Assembly (NCBI GenBank): GCA_030424545.1
Contig: JAUHWL010000003.1
Location: forward strand, 62,001-126,000
Source of the DNA: Bacteroidia bacterium
GTDB lineage: Bacteria; Bacteroidota; Bacteroidia; Flavobacteriales; Schleiferiaceae
Reading direction: 5' to 3'
Length of the DNA stretch: 64,000 nt
The notes beneath the pieces were generated by a model that worked only from the letters and a program-made list of their open reading frames with translations, did not search any database and was not told the DNA's origin. Positions within the stretch are counted from its first letter, which is position 1. The number at the start of each line of letters is the position of its first letter. Below are positions 8,654-16,824 of this stretch, piece after piece. A program made the position numbers and the translations under genes.

Positions 8654-9682
8654 ATGAAACTAACGCGACCATTTCTCATATTTTTAAATCCCATTTACTG
8701 GGTATTAACGTATGTGCGCAATTTGTTTTTCGATTTAGGATTATTCAAATCAACGTTATTTCATGTGCCGGTAATTGCTGTGGGCAACTTGAGCACGGGC
8801 GGCACAGGCAAAACGCCACACACCGAATATTTAATCAGGTTGCTAAAAAACGAAAATAATGTGGCCGTTTTAAGCCGCGGCTACAGACGTAAATCGGTTG
8901 GATTTCAGTTGGCCGAAAATCCACCAAGCGCAACAATTTTAGGCGATGAACCCACACAAATTAAAAACAAGTTTCCAGAAATTACTGTGGCCGTTGATGC
9001 CAATCGCGTAAATGGCGTGCAAACGCTGTTGGCGTTGCCCAATCCGCCTCAAGTTATTTTGTTGGATGATGCCTATCAACACCGAAAAATACAGGCCGGA
9101 TTTTATGTTTTGCTTACGCCTTTCCACCATTTGTATGCCGATGATTTGGTGTTGCCAGCCGGAAATTTGCGCGAGCCAAAAGCTGGAGTACATCGGGCCA
9201 ATTGCATTGTTGTTACCAAATGTCCGGTAGATTTATCGGCAGAAAAACAAAGAGAAATTACGGCCAAATTAAAACCAACGGCTTCGCAAAATGTATTTTT
9301 TAGCGCCATTAATTATGGCGAAATTGAAGATGAAAGTCGGCAGTTTAAAACTGAAAAGCCATGTGTGCTTTTAACAGGCATTGCAGATGCAGCGCCACTT
9401 GTAAAATATGTAGAAAATAAGAAGCTAGAATTCACACATCTCGATTTCCCCGATCATCATCATTTCACAGATGCACAATTAAACGCGATTATTGAGACGG
9501 CCAAACAAAAGGGCGCCAATCAAATTTTAACCACCGAGAAAGACTTTCAACGTTTAGACAAAAGCAATTTTGAAAGCCAAAATATCACGTTGGCGTATTT
9601 GCCCATTCGTGTAGAATTTTTGCAAAATGGAAATGAATTTGACCAACAAATTTTAGATTTTGTTGGGGCGTATGCCGATTGA
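8654..9682 (+). CDS. lpxK: Tetraacyldisaccharide 4'-kinase LpxK
   Basis: A 342-residue kinase that phosphorylates the 4' position of the lipid A precursor, working at the inner face of the inner membrane. An N-terminal hydrophobic helix (FLIFLNPIYWVLTYVRNLFF) is followed by the P-loop GNLSTGGTGKTP at 44-55, then VAVLSRGYRRKS, DDAYQHR and LREP, all family hallmarks. Its presence confirms an outer membrane with lipid A. It follows miaA by one base and ends at a long hairpin that may terminate the operon. Confidence 0.95.
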   Translation: MKLTRPFLIFLNPIYWVLTYVRNLFFDLGLFKSTLFHVPVIAVGNLSTGGTGKTPHTEYLIRLLKNENNVAVLSRGYRRKSVGFQLAENPPSATILGDEPTQIKNKFPEITVAVDANRVNGVQTLLALPNPPQVILLDDAYQHRKIQAGFYVLLTPFHHLYADDLVLPAGNLREPKAGVHRANCIVVTKCPVDLSAEKQREITAKLKPTASQNVFFSAINYGEIEDESRQFKTEKPCVLLTGIADAAPLVKYVENKKLEFTHLDFPDHHHFTDAQLNAIIETAKQKGANQILTTEKDFQRLDKSNFESQNITLAYLPIRVEFLQNGNEFDQQILDFVGAYAD

Positions 9683-9690
9683 AATAATAA

Positions 9691-9728
9691 CTGATAGGTT
9701 TATTTCTAGAAGAAAATAGACTTATCAG
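9691..9728 (+). terminator. Hairpin after lpxK, probable terminator
   Basis: The arms CTGATAGGTTTATTT (9691-9705) and AAATAGACTTATCAG (9714-9728) pair over all 15 positions, with two G-T wobbles, around an 8-base loop. The following bases are only moderately T-rich (GGTTTATATT), so termination strength is uncertain. Confidence 0.5.
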
Positions 9729-9810
9729 GTTTATATTAATAGTAAGTTATTCTAATTCCCATCCCATTTCCCCACAAAAAACTCACAATTTCTACTTCTT
9801 TTTCTGCGAC

Positions 9811-9818
9811 TAAATTTG
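9811..9818 (+). promoter_or_regulatory. -7 box of a candidate gatB promoter
   Basis: TAAATTTG matches the Bacteroidota -7 consensus TAnnTTTG and lies 28 bases before the gatB ATG. The -33 element is weak (TTTC at 9789-9792, spacing 18). Confidence 0.4.
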
Positions 9819-9846
9819 CGTTCTTTGCAGGGCAAAATTTCAAAGC

Positions 9847-11301
9847 ATGTCTGCAACAAAGGTTAAATTCAGCCCGGTAATTGGGTTAGAAATTCACATA
9901 CAATTAAATACAAAATCTAAAGCGTATTCTACCGATGCCACCACTTATGGCGCGGCACCCAATACGCAGGTTAGTCCGGTAAGTTTGGGCCACCCGGGCA
10001 CCTTGCCAATGTTTAACGAAATGGCCGTGAAAAGTGCCGTAAAGTTAGGCGTGGCGTGTCATTCTAACATTCGCGAGCGCAACGAATTTGCCCGTAAAAA
10101 TTATTTTTATGCCGATATGCCCAAGGGCTATCAAATCACGCAACATCATACACCCATTTGTTATGGCGGATTTATTGCCATAAAAGATGCTGATGGAAAC
10201 GAAAAGAAAATCGGAATTACACGCATACACATGGAGGAAGATTCGGGGAAAAGTATCCACGACATCGATCCATTTCACACGCTTATCGATTTAAACCGTG
10301 CCGGTGTGCCGTTGCTCGAAATGGTTTCTGAACCCGATTTTAGAAATGGCGTAGAAGCGTATAATTACCTTTCTGAAGTAAGAAAACTGGTTCGTTACCT
10401 AGATATTTCTGACGGAAATATGGAGGAAGGGAGCATGCGTTGCGATGTAAACGTTTCGGTACGACCAGAAGGCCGCGAGAAATTCGGAACGAAAGTGGAG
10501 GTGAAAAACATGAACTCGTTTAGAAACGTGCAACGCGCCATCGATTTTGAAATTAAACGCCAAGTTGCGTTGATAGAAAGTGGGGGCGAAGTGCAACAAG
10601 AAACCATGAATTTTGATGCCGCCAAAGGTGAAACGGTTTTAATGCGTAGCAAAGAAGATGCACACGATTACCGCTACTTTAATGAGCCTGATTTGCAGCC
10701 TGTAATTGTTACAGAAGATTACGTAGAAAACGTAAAAAACAACATGCCACCTTTGCCAAGCGCTTTGGTTGAAAAATACGTAAATGAGCTAAAATTAAGC
10801 GAATACGATGCCGCTGTTCTTACAGAAAACAAGCAAATGGCCTGGTATTTTGAAGAATTAATTAGCCACACAAAAAATTATAAGTCTGCCGCCAACTGGA
10901 TGATGGGTGCCATAAAAAGCTACCTAAACGAGCGTGCCGTTGACATTGAAAATTTCACTGTAAAACCAGCAAAAATTGCCGCTTGTATACAATTGGTAGA
11001 CGATGGTAAAATTAGCAACACCATTGCTGCGCAAAATGTGTTTCCGAAATTGGTAGAATACCCAGATACCGAACCGTTGCAAATTGCCCAAGAAAACAAC
11101 TGGATTCAAGAGAGCAATCAAGATGCATTGTTAGAAATTGTGCAACAAGCGTTGGCAAAATATCCAGCAAAAGTAGAAGAGTATAAAGCCGGTAAAAAAG
11201 GTCTTTTGGGTTTGTTTATGGGCGAAGTAATGAAACTTTCACGCGGCAAAGCCGATCCTAAAGTTGCAACACAACTGCTAACTGAAGAATTATCTAAATA
11301 A
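9847..11301 (+). CDS. gatB: Asp/Glu-tRNA(Asn/Gln) amidotransferase subunit B
   Basis: A 484-residue GatB, the subunit that binds misacylated Glu-tRNA(Gln) or Asp-tRNA(Asn) and activates the carboxylate for amidation together with GatA and GatC. Visible signatures are VIGLEIHIQL at the start, NRAGVPLLEMVSEPD, CDVNVSVRP, and EVKNMNSFRNVQRAI; the C-terminal YqeY-like helical domain ends in LFMGEVMKLSRGKADP. Length is normal. GatA and GatC are not in the window. Its TAA overlaps the ATG of the next gene by one base. Confidence 0.96.
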   Translation: MSATKVKFSPVIGLEIHIQLNTKSKAYSTDATTYGAAPNTQVSPVSLGHPGTLPMFNEMAVKSAVKLGVACHSNIRERNEFARKNYFYADMPKGYQITQHHTPICYGGFIAIKDADGNEKKIGITRIHMEEDSGKSIHDIDPFHTLIDLNRAGVPLLEMVSEPDFRNGVEAYNYLSEVRKLVRYLDISDGNMEEGSMRCDVNVSVRPEGREKFGTKVEVKNMNSFRNVQRAIDFEIKRQVALIESGGEVQQETMNFDAAKGETVLMRSKEDAHDYRYFNEPDLQPVIVTEDYVENVKNNMPPLPSALVEKYVNELKLSEYDAAVLTENKQMAWYFEELISHTKNYKSAANWMMGAIKSYLNERAVDIENFTVKPAKIAACIQLVDDGKISNTIAAQNVFPKLVEYPDTEPLQIAQENNWIQESNQDALLEIVQQALAKYPAKVEEYKAGKKGLLGLFMGEVMKLSRGKADPKVATQLLTEELSK

Positions 11302-12497
11302 TGAAGTATCCCATTTCAAGTTTACCCTTATTTATTGTTTTAATATCAACTGCAACATTCTTACATTCTTGTCAGAAAAGCGCAAATTATCAGCTTTCTG
11401 GTACGGCAATCGCAAGCGAAGATGTAATCATTTCCGAAATCCTCCCGCAAGAATTAAAGGCATTAGATACCATTGCTATTGTAAATGGCGAGTTTAAATA
11501 TGATAGAATGTTTAGCTCACCCACGTTTTTATTGCTTGAATTTAGCACGGGAATTAGGCTGCCCATTTTTATAGAAAAAGATGTTGAGGTAGTGATGAAT
11601 GTGATTGATACGAGTGAATATGGAACGTTTGTAGCAATGGGCTCTGTAAGTGCAGAAAAAATGGCCAAGCAACGAGATTTGTTTGTTGGCTCGTTAACGT
11701 TTAGAGATTCGCTAGAAGATTTAAACTACTATTATCAAGGAGATGATAGTTTGGCAATTCTTCGTCCACAATGGAATGAAAGCTTCTTGGAGCGCATAAC
11801 ATTTCATAAAAATGAAATTAAAAAAATCATTAATCAAGACACTACAGATCTATCTAACATCATGGCGTTTTACCAAAGTTTAGGTCAGTTAGAGTTGTTT
11901 AGTTTCGAAGAAGACGAAGCTTATTTTCAAAAAGTAGATAATGGTTTGCAGGCCCGATATTCTGAAAACGAACATGCCAAGTATTTTCATAATCAGTTAG
12001 AAAAGTATAAAACAGCGCTGTTAAAAAGAGCCCAGATAAAAGAGGCGGCACAAAACATTGCGGTGGGAAAAATGGCTCCTGAAATTGTTTTAAACGGCCC
12101 CGATGGCCAAGAAAGAAAGCTTAGCGATTTACGAGGAAAAGTAGTGTTGATTGATTTTTGGGCTTCGTGGTGCGGACCATGTAGAAGAGCTAATCCAGAA
12201 TTGGTTGCGCTTTACAATGTGTATAATCAACGTGGTTTTACAATATTCTCGGTTTCGTTGGATGGTTTAGATCAGCAAAATAATGCCAAAAACGATTGGC
12301 TAAATGCCATAGAAAAAGATGGCCTAATTTGGGAGAATCATGTTAGTGATTTGCAAGGATATTCCAGCGAAGTAATTACCAAATACGGGTTTGAAGGCAT
12401 TCCGTTTACCGTTTTGATAGATAAAGAAGGAAAAATTCTAGGTACAAACCTACGAGGTAAAGAGCTGGAAATAGCCTTAAACAAAGCCCTAAAATAG
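11301..12497 (+). CDS. TlpA-like thiol-disulfide oxidoreductase lipoprotein
   Basis: A 398-residue envelope protein. A lipoprotein signal ends at a lipobox before Cys24 (FLHSC). Residues about 30-130 look like the DUF4369 beta domain common in Bacteroidota; a helical linker follows. The C-terminal 130 residues form an AhpC/TSA-thioredoxin fold with WCGPC at 290-294 and a cis-Pro segment (GIPFTVLIDKEG). It probably reduces or resolves disulfides of exported proteins, possibly in cytochrome maturation. It overlaps gatB by one base and is directly followed, without a gap, by the NUDIX gene. Confidence 0.88.
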   Translation: MKYPISSLPLFIVLISTATFLHSCQKSANYQLSGTAIASEDVIISEILPQELKALDTIAIVNGEFKYDRMFSSPTFLLLEFSTGIRLPIFIEKDVEVVMNVIDTSEYGTFVAMGSVSAEKMAKQRDLFVGSLTFRDSLEDLNYYYQGDDSLAILRPQWNESFLERITFHKNEIKKIINQDTTDLSNIMAFYQSLGQLELFSFEEDEAYFQKVDNGLQARYSENEHAKYFHNQLEKYKTALLKRAQIKEAAQNIAVGKMAPEIVLNGPDGQERKLSDLRGKVVLIDFWASWCGPCRRANPELVALYNVYNQRGFTIFSVSLDGLDQQNNAKNDWLNAIEKDGLIWENHVSDLQGYSSEVITKYGFEGIPFTVLIDKEGKILGTNLRGKELEIALNKALK

Positions 12498-12920
12498 ATG
12501 AAACCTACTGCGCATTTAGTGGCTACAGACATTGTGTTGTTCTCTAAATTAAATAACCAAAATGTTGTTTTATTAATCATGCGCAAAAACCCTCCGTTTA
12601 AAAATGCGTGGGCCTTGCCAGGTGGATTTTTGGATGTAGATGAAGATTTAGAAAACTGCGCGTTAAGAGAGCTTGAAGAAGAAACCAGCGTAAAATTATC
12701 TCAGCTAAATTTTGTGGGCGTTTACGGAAATCCAAATCGCGACCCGAGGGGGCGTGTAATTTCTGTTGCATATGCGGCACTGGTAAACATCAATCAGCAT
12801 GAGCCAAAAGCTGCCGATGATGCAAAAAATGTGGGGTGGAAAAACCTAGAAGACCTACCCACGTTGGCATTCGATCATCAACAAATTATTGCCGATGCAG
12901 CCCGCATTGTAGAATTTTAA
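12498..12920 (+). CDS. NUDIX hydrolase
   Basis: A 140-residue protein with a NUDIX box beginning GGFLDVDEDLENCALRELEE: the G-x5-E-x7-RE-x2-EE core is complete, but the late Gly of the consensus is replaced by Ser (EETSV). The family cleaves nucleoside diphosphates linked to another group. Sequence style (LPGGFLDVDE, VYGNPNRDPRGRVISVAY) resembles ADP-ribose or NAD-related NUDIX proteins, but the substrate cannot be fixed. It begins immediately after the stop of the TlpA-like gene and precedes an ABC ATPase by 9 bases. Confidence 0.88.
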   Translation: MKPTAHLVATDIVLFSKLNNQNVVLLIMRKNPPFKNAWALPGGFLDVDEDLENCALRELEEETSVKLSQLNFVGVYGNPNRDPRGRVISVAYAALVNINQHEPKAADDAKNVGWKNLEDLPTLAFDHQQIIADAARIVEF

Positions 12921-12929
12921 CGGTAGCAA

Positions 12930-13850
12930 ATGAGTTTGCATATAGAACATCTCTCATTTTCATATCAAGAAAATAAAATTCTTGTTGATGTTGATTTACA
13001 ATTAAACAAAGGAGAAATAGGCGTAATTATTGGCAGAAGCGGAGAAGGGAAATCAACCTTGTTAAAACTTATTGCTGGATTGTTATCGCCCAAAACGGGC
13101 AAAATACTTTGGCAGTACAACCAAATTGAGCGTCCAGAAACCAAGCTTATTCCTGGCGATGAAAGAGTGCGCTACGTTGCTCAAGATTTTGATTTAATGC
13201 CTTTTATAAGTGCCGCAGAAAATATTCACCAAGGGGCAATGCACTTGCTTGATGAAGAAAAAATAGCCTTTGCTGCTGAATTACTTCAGGTTTTTATGAT
13301 TAGCGATTTGGCCAATCAAAAAGCAAGAACACTAAGCGGTGGAGAACAGCAACGTATTGCGTTGGCCAAGGCGCTTGCCAGCCATGCAGAATTGTTTTTG
13401 TTTGATGAGGTTTTTTCTCAACTAGATTTAGCTACCAAGCAAGAAGTTTTGTGGCGACTAAAAAAGCACATCAAAAAGCACAACAAAACAGCTGTTTTTG
13501 TATTGCATGAGCCGCTAGATGCTTTTTTTCTGGCAGACAAAGTCTTTGTTTTAGAAGACCATCATCTTATACAACAAGGTGAGATAAAAGAGGTTTTTCA
13601 CAACCCGGTAAACAGCAAAGTAGCACAGCTTTTTGGCCACGTAAACAAATTGCCTTTGGCCAAATTCAGCAAGATTTTTAGCGATACAAAACCTATTAAT
13701 CTAGAAGGTAATTTTGTTTGGTTTACCCCGAAAGATGTTTCATTGAATGACGTAAACACCCAATATAAAATTGTGGATGAAATATTTCTGGGTTCAGAAA
13801 CCGTTTTAATTATTGAGGTTTTGGGTGAAGTAATTTGGATTTCGCACTAA
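12930..13850 (+). CDS. ABC transporter ATP-binding protein, orphan
   Basis: A 306-residue ABC ATPase. The Walker A motif is GRSGEGKST (35-43), the signature LSGGEQQR begins at 135, Walker B is LFLFDEV, and the switch His is in FVLHEP. About 90 residues after the nucleotide-binding domain resemble a TOBE-like regulatory tail, as in importers of the FbpC/PotA type. No permease or substrate-binding gene is adjacent, so the substrate is unknown. Its stop overlaps the stop of the convergent ung gene by four bases, leaving no room for a terminator. Confidence 0.85.
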   Translation: MSLHIEHLSFSYQENKILVDVDLQLNKGEIGVIIGRSGEGKSTLLKLIAGLLSPKTGKILWQYNQIERPETKLIPGDERVRYVAQDFDLMPFISAAENIHQGAMHLLDEEKIAFAAELLQVFMISDLANQKARTLSGGEQQRIALAKALASHAELFLFDEVFSQLDLATKQEVLWRLKKHIKKHNKTAVFVLHEPLDAFFLADKVFVLEDHHLIQQGEIKEVFHNPVNSKVAQLFGHVNKLPLAKFSKIFSDTKPINLEGNFVWFTPKDVSLNDVNTQYKIVDEIFLGSETVLIIEVLGEVIWISH

Positions 13851-14503
13851 GGTAGCTCCCAATTGATAGGCTCTATATTATGCTTTTTCAAGTATTTATT
13901 TGTTGTAGAAAAAGGCTTGCTGCCAAAAAAACCTCTGTGTGCCGAAAACGGAGAAGGATGCGCTGATTTTAGAATTAAATTATTACCCGCGTTTATTTGT
14001 GCTGATTTTTGCTGGGCGAACTGGCCCCATAATATGTAAACAATGTTCTCTTTTGATTGCAAAGCGTTTATTGCCGCTGAGGTAAATTGTTCCCACCCTT
14101 TGTTTTGATGAGAGCCAGGAGTAGCTTTTCTTACGGTAAGTGTAGCGTTTAATAAAAGTACACCTTGCATAGCCCAGGGTGTTAAATCGCCCCATAAAGG
14201 TGGGGCTATATCTAAATCGGTTTTAAGTTCTTTAAATATATTACGCAATGAAGGGGGGAATTTAATTCCTGGATTTACACTAAAGCTTAAACCATTTGCT
14301 TGACCTAAGCCATGATATGGGTCTTGACCAAGAATAACCACCTTTACTTCATCAAAGGGCGTACTATTAAACGCATTAAAAACTTGATTTTCCGGAGGAA
14401 ATACGTGGTGTTCTTTTTTTTCTTTTGTTAAAAAGTTTTGCAGATTTTTAAAGTATTCTTCAGAAAACTCATTTTTTAGAGTTTCACGCCAAGTTCTTTC
14501 CAT
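13847..14503 (-). CDS. ung: Uracil-DNA glycosylase, family 1
   Basis: A 218-residue DNA repair enzyme that excises uracil from DNA. The catalytic water-activating motif is GQDPYHG (Asp61), preceded by VFNAF. The DNA-minor-groove loop is HPSPFSAHRGFFG, with the essential His. I prefer the start at 14503 (MERTWRETLKNEF), which aligns with the family's usual N-terminus; an ATG at 14530 would add nine residues. It overlaps the 3' end of the convergent ABC gene by four bases, and is divergent from the small lipoprotein gene at 14622. Confidence 0.94.
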   Translation of the reverse strand: MERTWRETLKNEFSEEYFKNLQNFLTKEKKEHHVFPPENQVFNAFNSTPFDEVKVVILGQDPYHGLGQANGLSFSVNPGIKFPPSLRNIFKELKTDLDIAPPLWGDLTPWAMQGVLLLNATLTVRKATPGSHQNKGWEQFTSAAINALQSKENIVYILWGQFAQQKSAQINAGNNLILKSAHPSPFSAHRGFFGSKPFSTTNKYLKKHNIEPINWELP

Positions 14504-14621
14504 TTTGAAAAAATATATTTCATTAGACATACATAAAAAGTGGTTAATATCGTTTACTTATTAGCTTAGGTAACAAAACATTATTTTTGTTGCTTTGGAG
14601 CACAATACAAAAGTAATAACA

Positions 14622-14747
14622 ATGAAGAAGGCACTTTTTACAATTTTTATGTTGGCAATTATCGCTATCGGTTTAACATCATGCAGTTCTGGTGAAAAAT
14701 GTCCTGCTTATTCACAAGTAGAACAAACTGCTGAAGTACCAGCATGA
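14622..14747 (+). CDS. 41-residue lipoprotein upstream of ytxJ
   Basis: This short gene begins MKKALFTIFMLAIIAIGLTS and continues with a lipobox Cys21 (LTSC), then a mature part of only 21 residues: CSSGEKCPAYSQ followed by VEQTAEVPA. The mature peptide holds a second cysteine (Cys27). Its last codons overlap the ATG of ytxJ in the tetramer ATGA, so it is translated as the first member of the ytxJ operon. The lipoprotein signal, frame position and overlap make it a convincing gene despite its size. I recall comparable tiny Cys-Pro-Ala-Tyr lipoproteins in Bacteroidota but know no function. Confidence 0.75.
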   Translation: MKKALFTIFMLAIIAIGLTSCSSGEKCPAYSQVEQTAEVPA

Positions 14748-15094
14748 TAAACTTTATACCGTTAACTCATTTAGATTTGTTAACGGAACATTTAAGATTT
14801 CAAGACAAACCCCTTTCGAATGGGGTTTTCGTATTTAAGCACAGTACTAGATGTTTTATTAGTAAAATGGTAAAGCAAAATTTAGAAGTAGAGTGGGATT
14901 CAGAAAAAATAACTGAACCAGTTTTTCTTTTAAACGTTATAGAGAATAGGAATCTATCAAATCAAATTGCAGAAATGTTTCAGGTAGATCATGAATCTCC
15001 ACAATTATTATATTTAAAAAATGGTAAATGTGTAGGCAACGCTTCACATCAAAATGTGTCAATACAAACAGTAGATGGCTGGTTAAATGGCTAA
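14744..15094 (+). CDS. ytxJ: YtxJ-type monothiol bacilliredoxin
   Basis: A 116-residue thioredoxin-fold protein. The diagnostic segment is FKHSTRCFIS with a single active-site Cys37 preceded by a His-Ser-Thr-Arg element; the family end is LLYLKNGKCVGNASHQNVS. YtxJ proteins are predicted bacilliredoxins that remove bacillithiol from protein cysteines, so the gene implies bacillithiol use in this organism. It is cytosolic, with no signal peptide. Its ATG overlaps the tiny lipoprotein gene (ATGA) and its end overlaps the next gene by eight bases, so the four genes to lipA form one transcript. Confidence 0.85.
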   Translation: MINFIPLTHLDLLTEHLRFQDKPLSNGVFVFKHSTRCFISKMVKQNLEVEWDSEKITEPVFLLNVIENRNLSNQIAEMFQVDHESPQLLYLKNGKCVGNASHQNVSIQTVDGWLNG

Positions 15095-15854
15095 ACTAAA
15101 GTTCATATACATACTTCTATTTGCCCCATTGGCAACATTGGCGCAGTTAGAAACAGCCGCAGATTGGAAGCGGCAGGTATATGACAATGAGTTTACAGCT
15201 GGAATCATGTTTCATACCAGAGGGTTTGGGGCTAATGTTCGTTATTTGAAATATAAGGATGGGTTTAAAAAAAGAGGTTTTGATTTTGATATGGTGAATA
15301 TCCGTCACCCAAAGGAAATAAAAATCGAACAATCAAACTCCAATTCTTCTCGAGGCTATGTATATGGTAAATTAAATGGATTATTTGCCATTAGAGCAGG
15401 GTATGGACGCGAGCGAATATTAGTAGACAAAACAGATCAAGGCTCTATTTCTATTAGTTGGATGAATTTTTTTGGACCTAGTATTGGGATATTAAAACCA
15501 ATTTATTTACAAGTTCAAAAAGAGGCAACCACAGGAGCTATGGTAATTACTACAGAAAGATATGACCCTGAGGTACATGATTATCAACAAATTTATGGTC
15601 AAGCACCCTTTTTTACAGGAATTAGTAAAAGTAAAATTAGACTAGGATTATATGCCAAAACGGGGTTTGCATTTGATTATAACTGGAAAGACGAAAAAAT
15701 TACAACGTTAGAGTTAGGAGCCGTTGTGGATTATTACCCTTCTTGGTTTGGAGCTTATAAAGATGAAAAAGTGCCAATAATGTATCAAGCAGAAAACTAT
15801 AACATTTGGTTACAGTTTTACGTAACGGTGAATTTTGGTCAAAAATGGAATTAA
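15087..15854 (+). CDS. Predicted outer-membrane or exported protein, unknown
   Basis: A 255-residue protein with a cleavable signal peptide (KFIYILLFAPLATLAQ). The mature part has alternating aromatic and polar residues with several Tyr/Gly strands (GLFAIRAGYGRER, IRLGLYAKTGFAFDYNW) and ends in a beta strand (LQFYVTVNFGQKWN), as in small outer-membrane barrels. I do not recognise a named family. It starts inside ytxJ (8-base overlap) and lies 5 bases before lipA. The pairing with redox and lipoylation genes may be conserved but says little about function. Confidence 0.65.
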   Translation: MAKLKFIYILLFAPLATLAQLETAADWKRQVYDNEFTAGIMFHTRGFGANVRYLKYKDGFKKRGFDFDMVNIRHPKEIKIEQSNSNSSRGYVYGKLNGLFAIRAGYGRERILVDKTDQGSISISWMNFFGPSIGILKPIYLQVQKEATTGAMVITTERYDPEVHDYQQIYGQAPFFTGISKSKIRLGLYAKTGFAFDYNWKDEKITTLELGAVVDYYPSWFGAYKDEKVPIMYQAENYNIWLQFYVTVNFGQKWN

Positions 15855-15859
15855 ATTAA

Positions 15860-16738
15860 ATGACTGAAACAGTTAATTTAGAACGAGGCAATACACAAAT
15901 AAAAAAGCCAAAGTGGCTTAGAGTAAAATTGCCTACAGGAGATAATTATAGAAGTGTTAGAAAACTTGTAGATAATTATAAACTGCATACCATTTGCGAA
16001 AGCGGCAATTGCCCAAATATGGGCGAATGTTGGGGCGAAGGAACAGCTACATTTATGATTTTAGGAAACATTTGTACAAGATCTTGCGGGTTTTGTAATG
16101 TAGCTACCGGAAGACCGGAGTCTGTAGATTGGGAAGAACCAGACAGAGTTGCACGGAGTGTAAAACTGATGAAAGTTAAACACGCTGTACTTACTTCGGT
16201 AGACAGAGATGATTTGGCGGACGGAGGCTCAATTATTTGGCAAGAAACGGTGAATGCAGTAAGAAGATTAAGCCCAGCTACTACAATGGAGACTTTAATT
16301 CCCGACTTTAAAGGAGAGTTAAAAAATGTAGATAGAATAGTACAGGTACACCCAGATGTAGTAAGCCATAATATTGAAACAGTAAAACGGTTAACCAGAA
16401 AGGTGCGAATTCAAGCCCAGTATGATCGGAGTATGATGGTGTTAAAACACTTAAAAGATCAAGGCATGAAACGCACAAAAAGTGGAATAATGTTAGGTTT
16501 GGGAGAAAAAGATAATGAAGTTATTGAAGCAATGGAAGACTTGAGAAAATCAAGAGTTGATATTCTAACCATTGGACAATATTTGCAACCAACAAAACGG
16601 CATTTGCCTGTTGCTGAGTTTGTTGAACCAGAACGATTTGATAAATATAAAACGTTAGGTTTGGACATGGGCTTTCGATTTGTGGAAAGTGGACCCTTAG
16701 TTAGGTCATCTTATCATGCAGAAAGGCATTTATTTTAA
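15860..16738 (+). CDS. lipA: Lipoyl synthase
   Basis: A 292-residue radical-SAM enzyme that inserts two sulfurs into protein-bound octanoyl groups to make lipoyl cofactors. Both iron-sulfur motifs are visible: the auxiliary cluster [12 protein letters not shown] (Cys46, 51, 57) and the SAM cluster CTRSCGFC (Cys72, 76, 79). The C-terminal RSSYHAE provides the conserved Arg-Ser-Ser. Length is normal. It is the last gene of the operon beginning at 14622; no LipB is nearby. No terminator hairpin is evident before the next gene. Confidence 0.97.
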   Translation: MTETVNLERGNTQIKKPKWLRVKLPTGDNYRSVRKLVDNYKLHTICESGNCPNMGECWGEGTATFMILGNICTRSCGFCNVATGRPESVDWEEPDRVARSVKLMKVKHAVLTSVDRDDLADGGSIIWQETVNAVRRLSPATTMETLIPDFKGELKNVDRIVQVHPDVVSHNIETVKRLTRKVRIQAQYDRSMMVLKHLKDQGMKRTKSGIMLGLGEKDNEVIEAMEDLRKSRVDILTIGQYLQPTKRHLPVAEFVEPERFDKYKTLGLDMGFRFVESGPLVRSSYHAERHLF

Positions 16739-16824
16739 TTAATACGAGCGTATAAAAAAGTGAAAGCTATGTGTTTTTTGTTATTTTTAGGCGCTTTTTA
16801 GAGTTTAGATATTTAAAAAAGAAT

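Noticed and set aside
9012-9309. Overlapping frames on both strands within lpxK
   Set aside because: lpxK is complete and well conserved; these frames are out-of-register readings.
12930-14503. ABC ATPase and ung as a functional pair
   Set aside because: They are convergent and merely overlap at their stops; there is no shared transcript.
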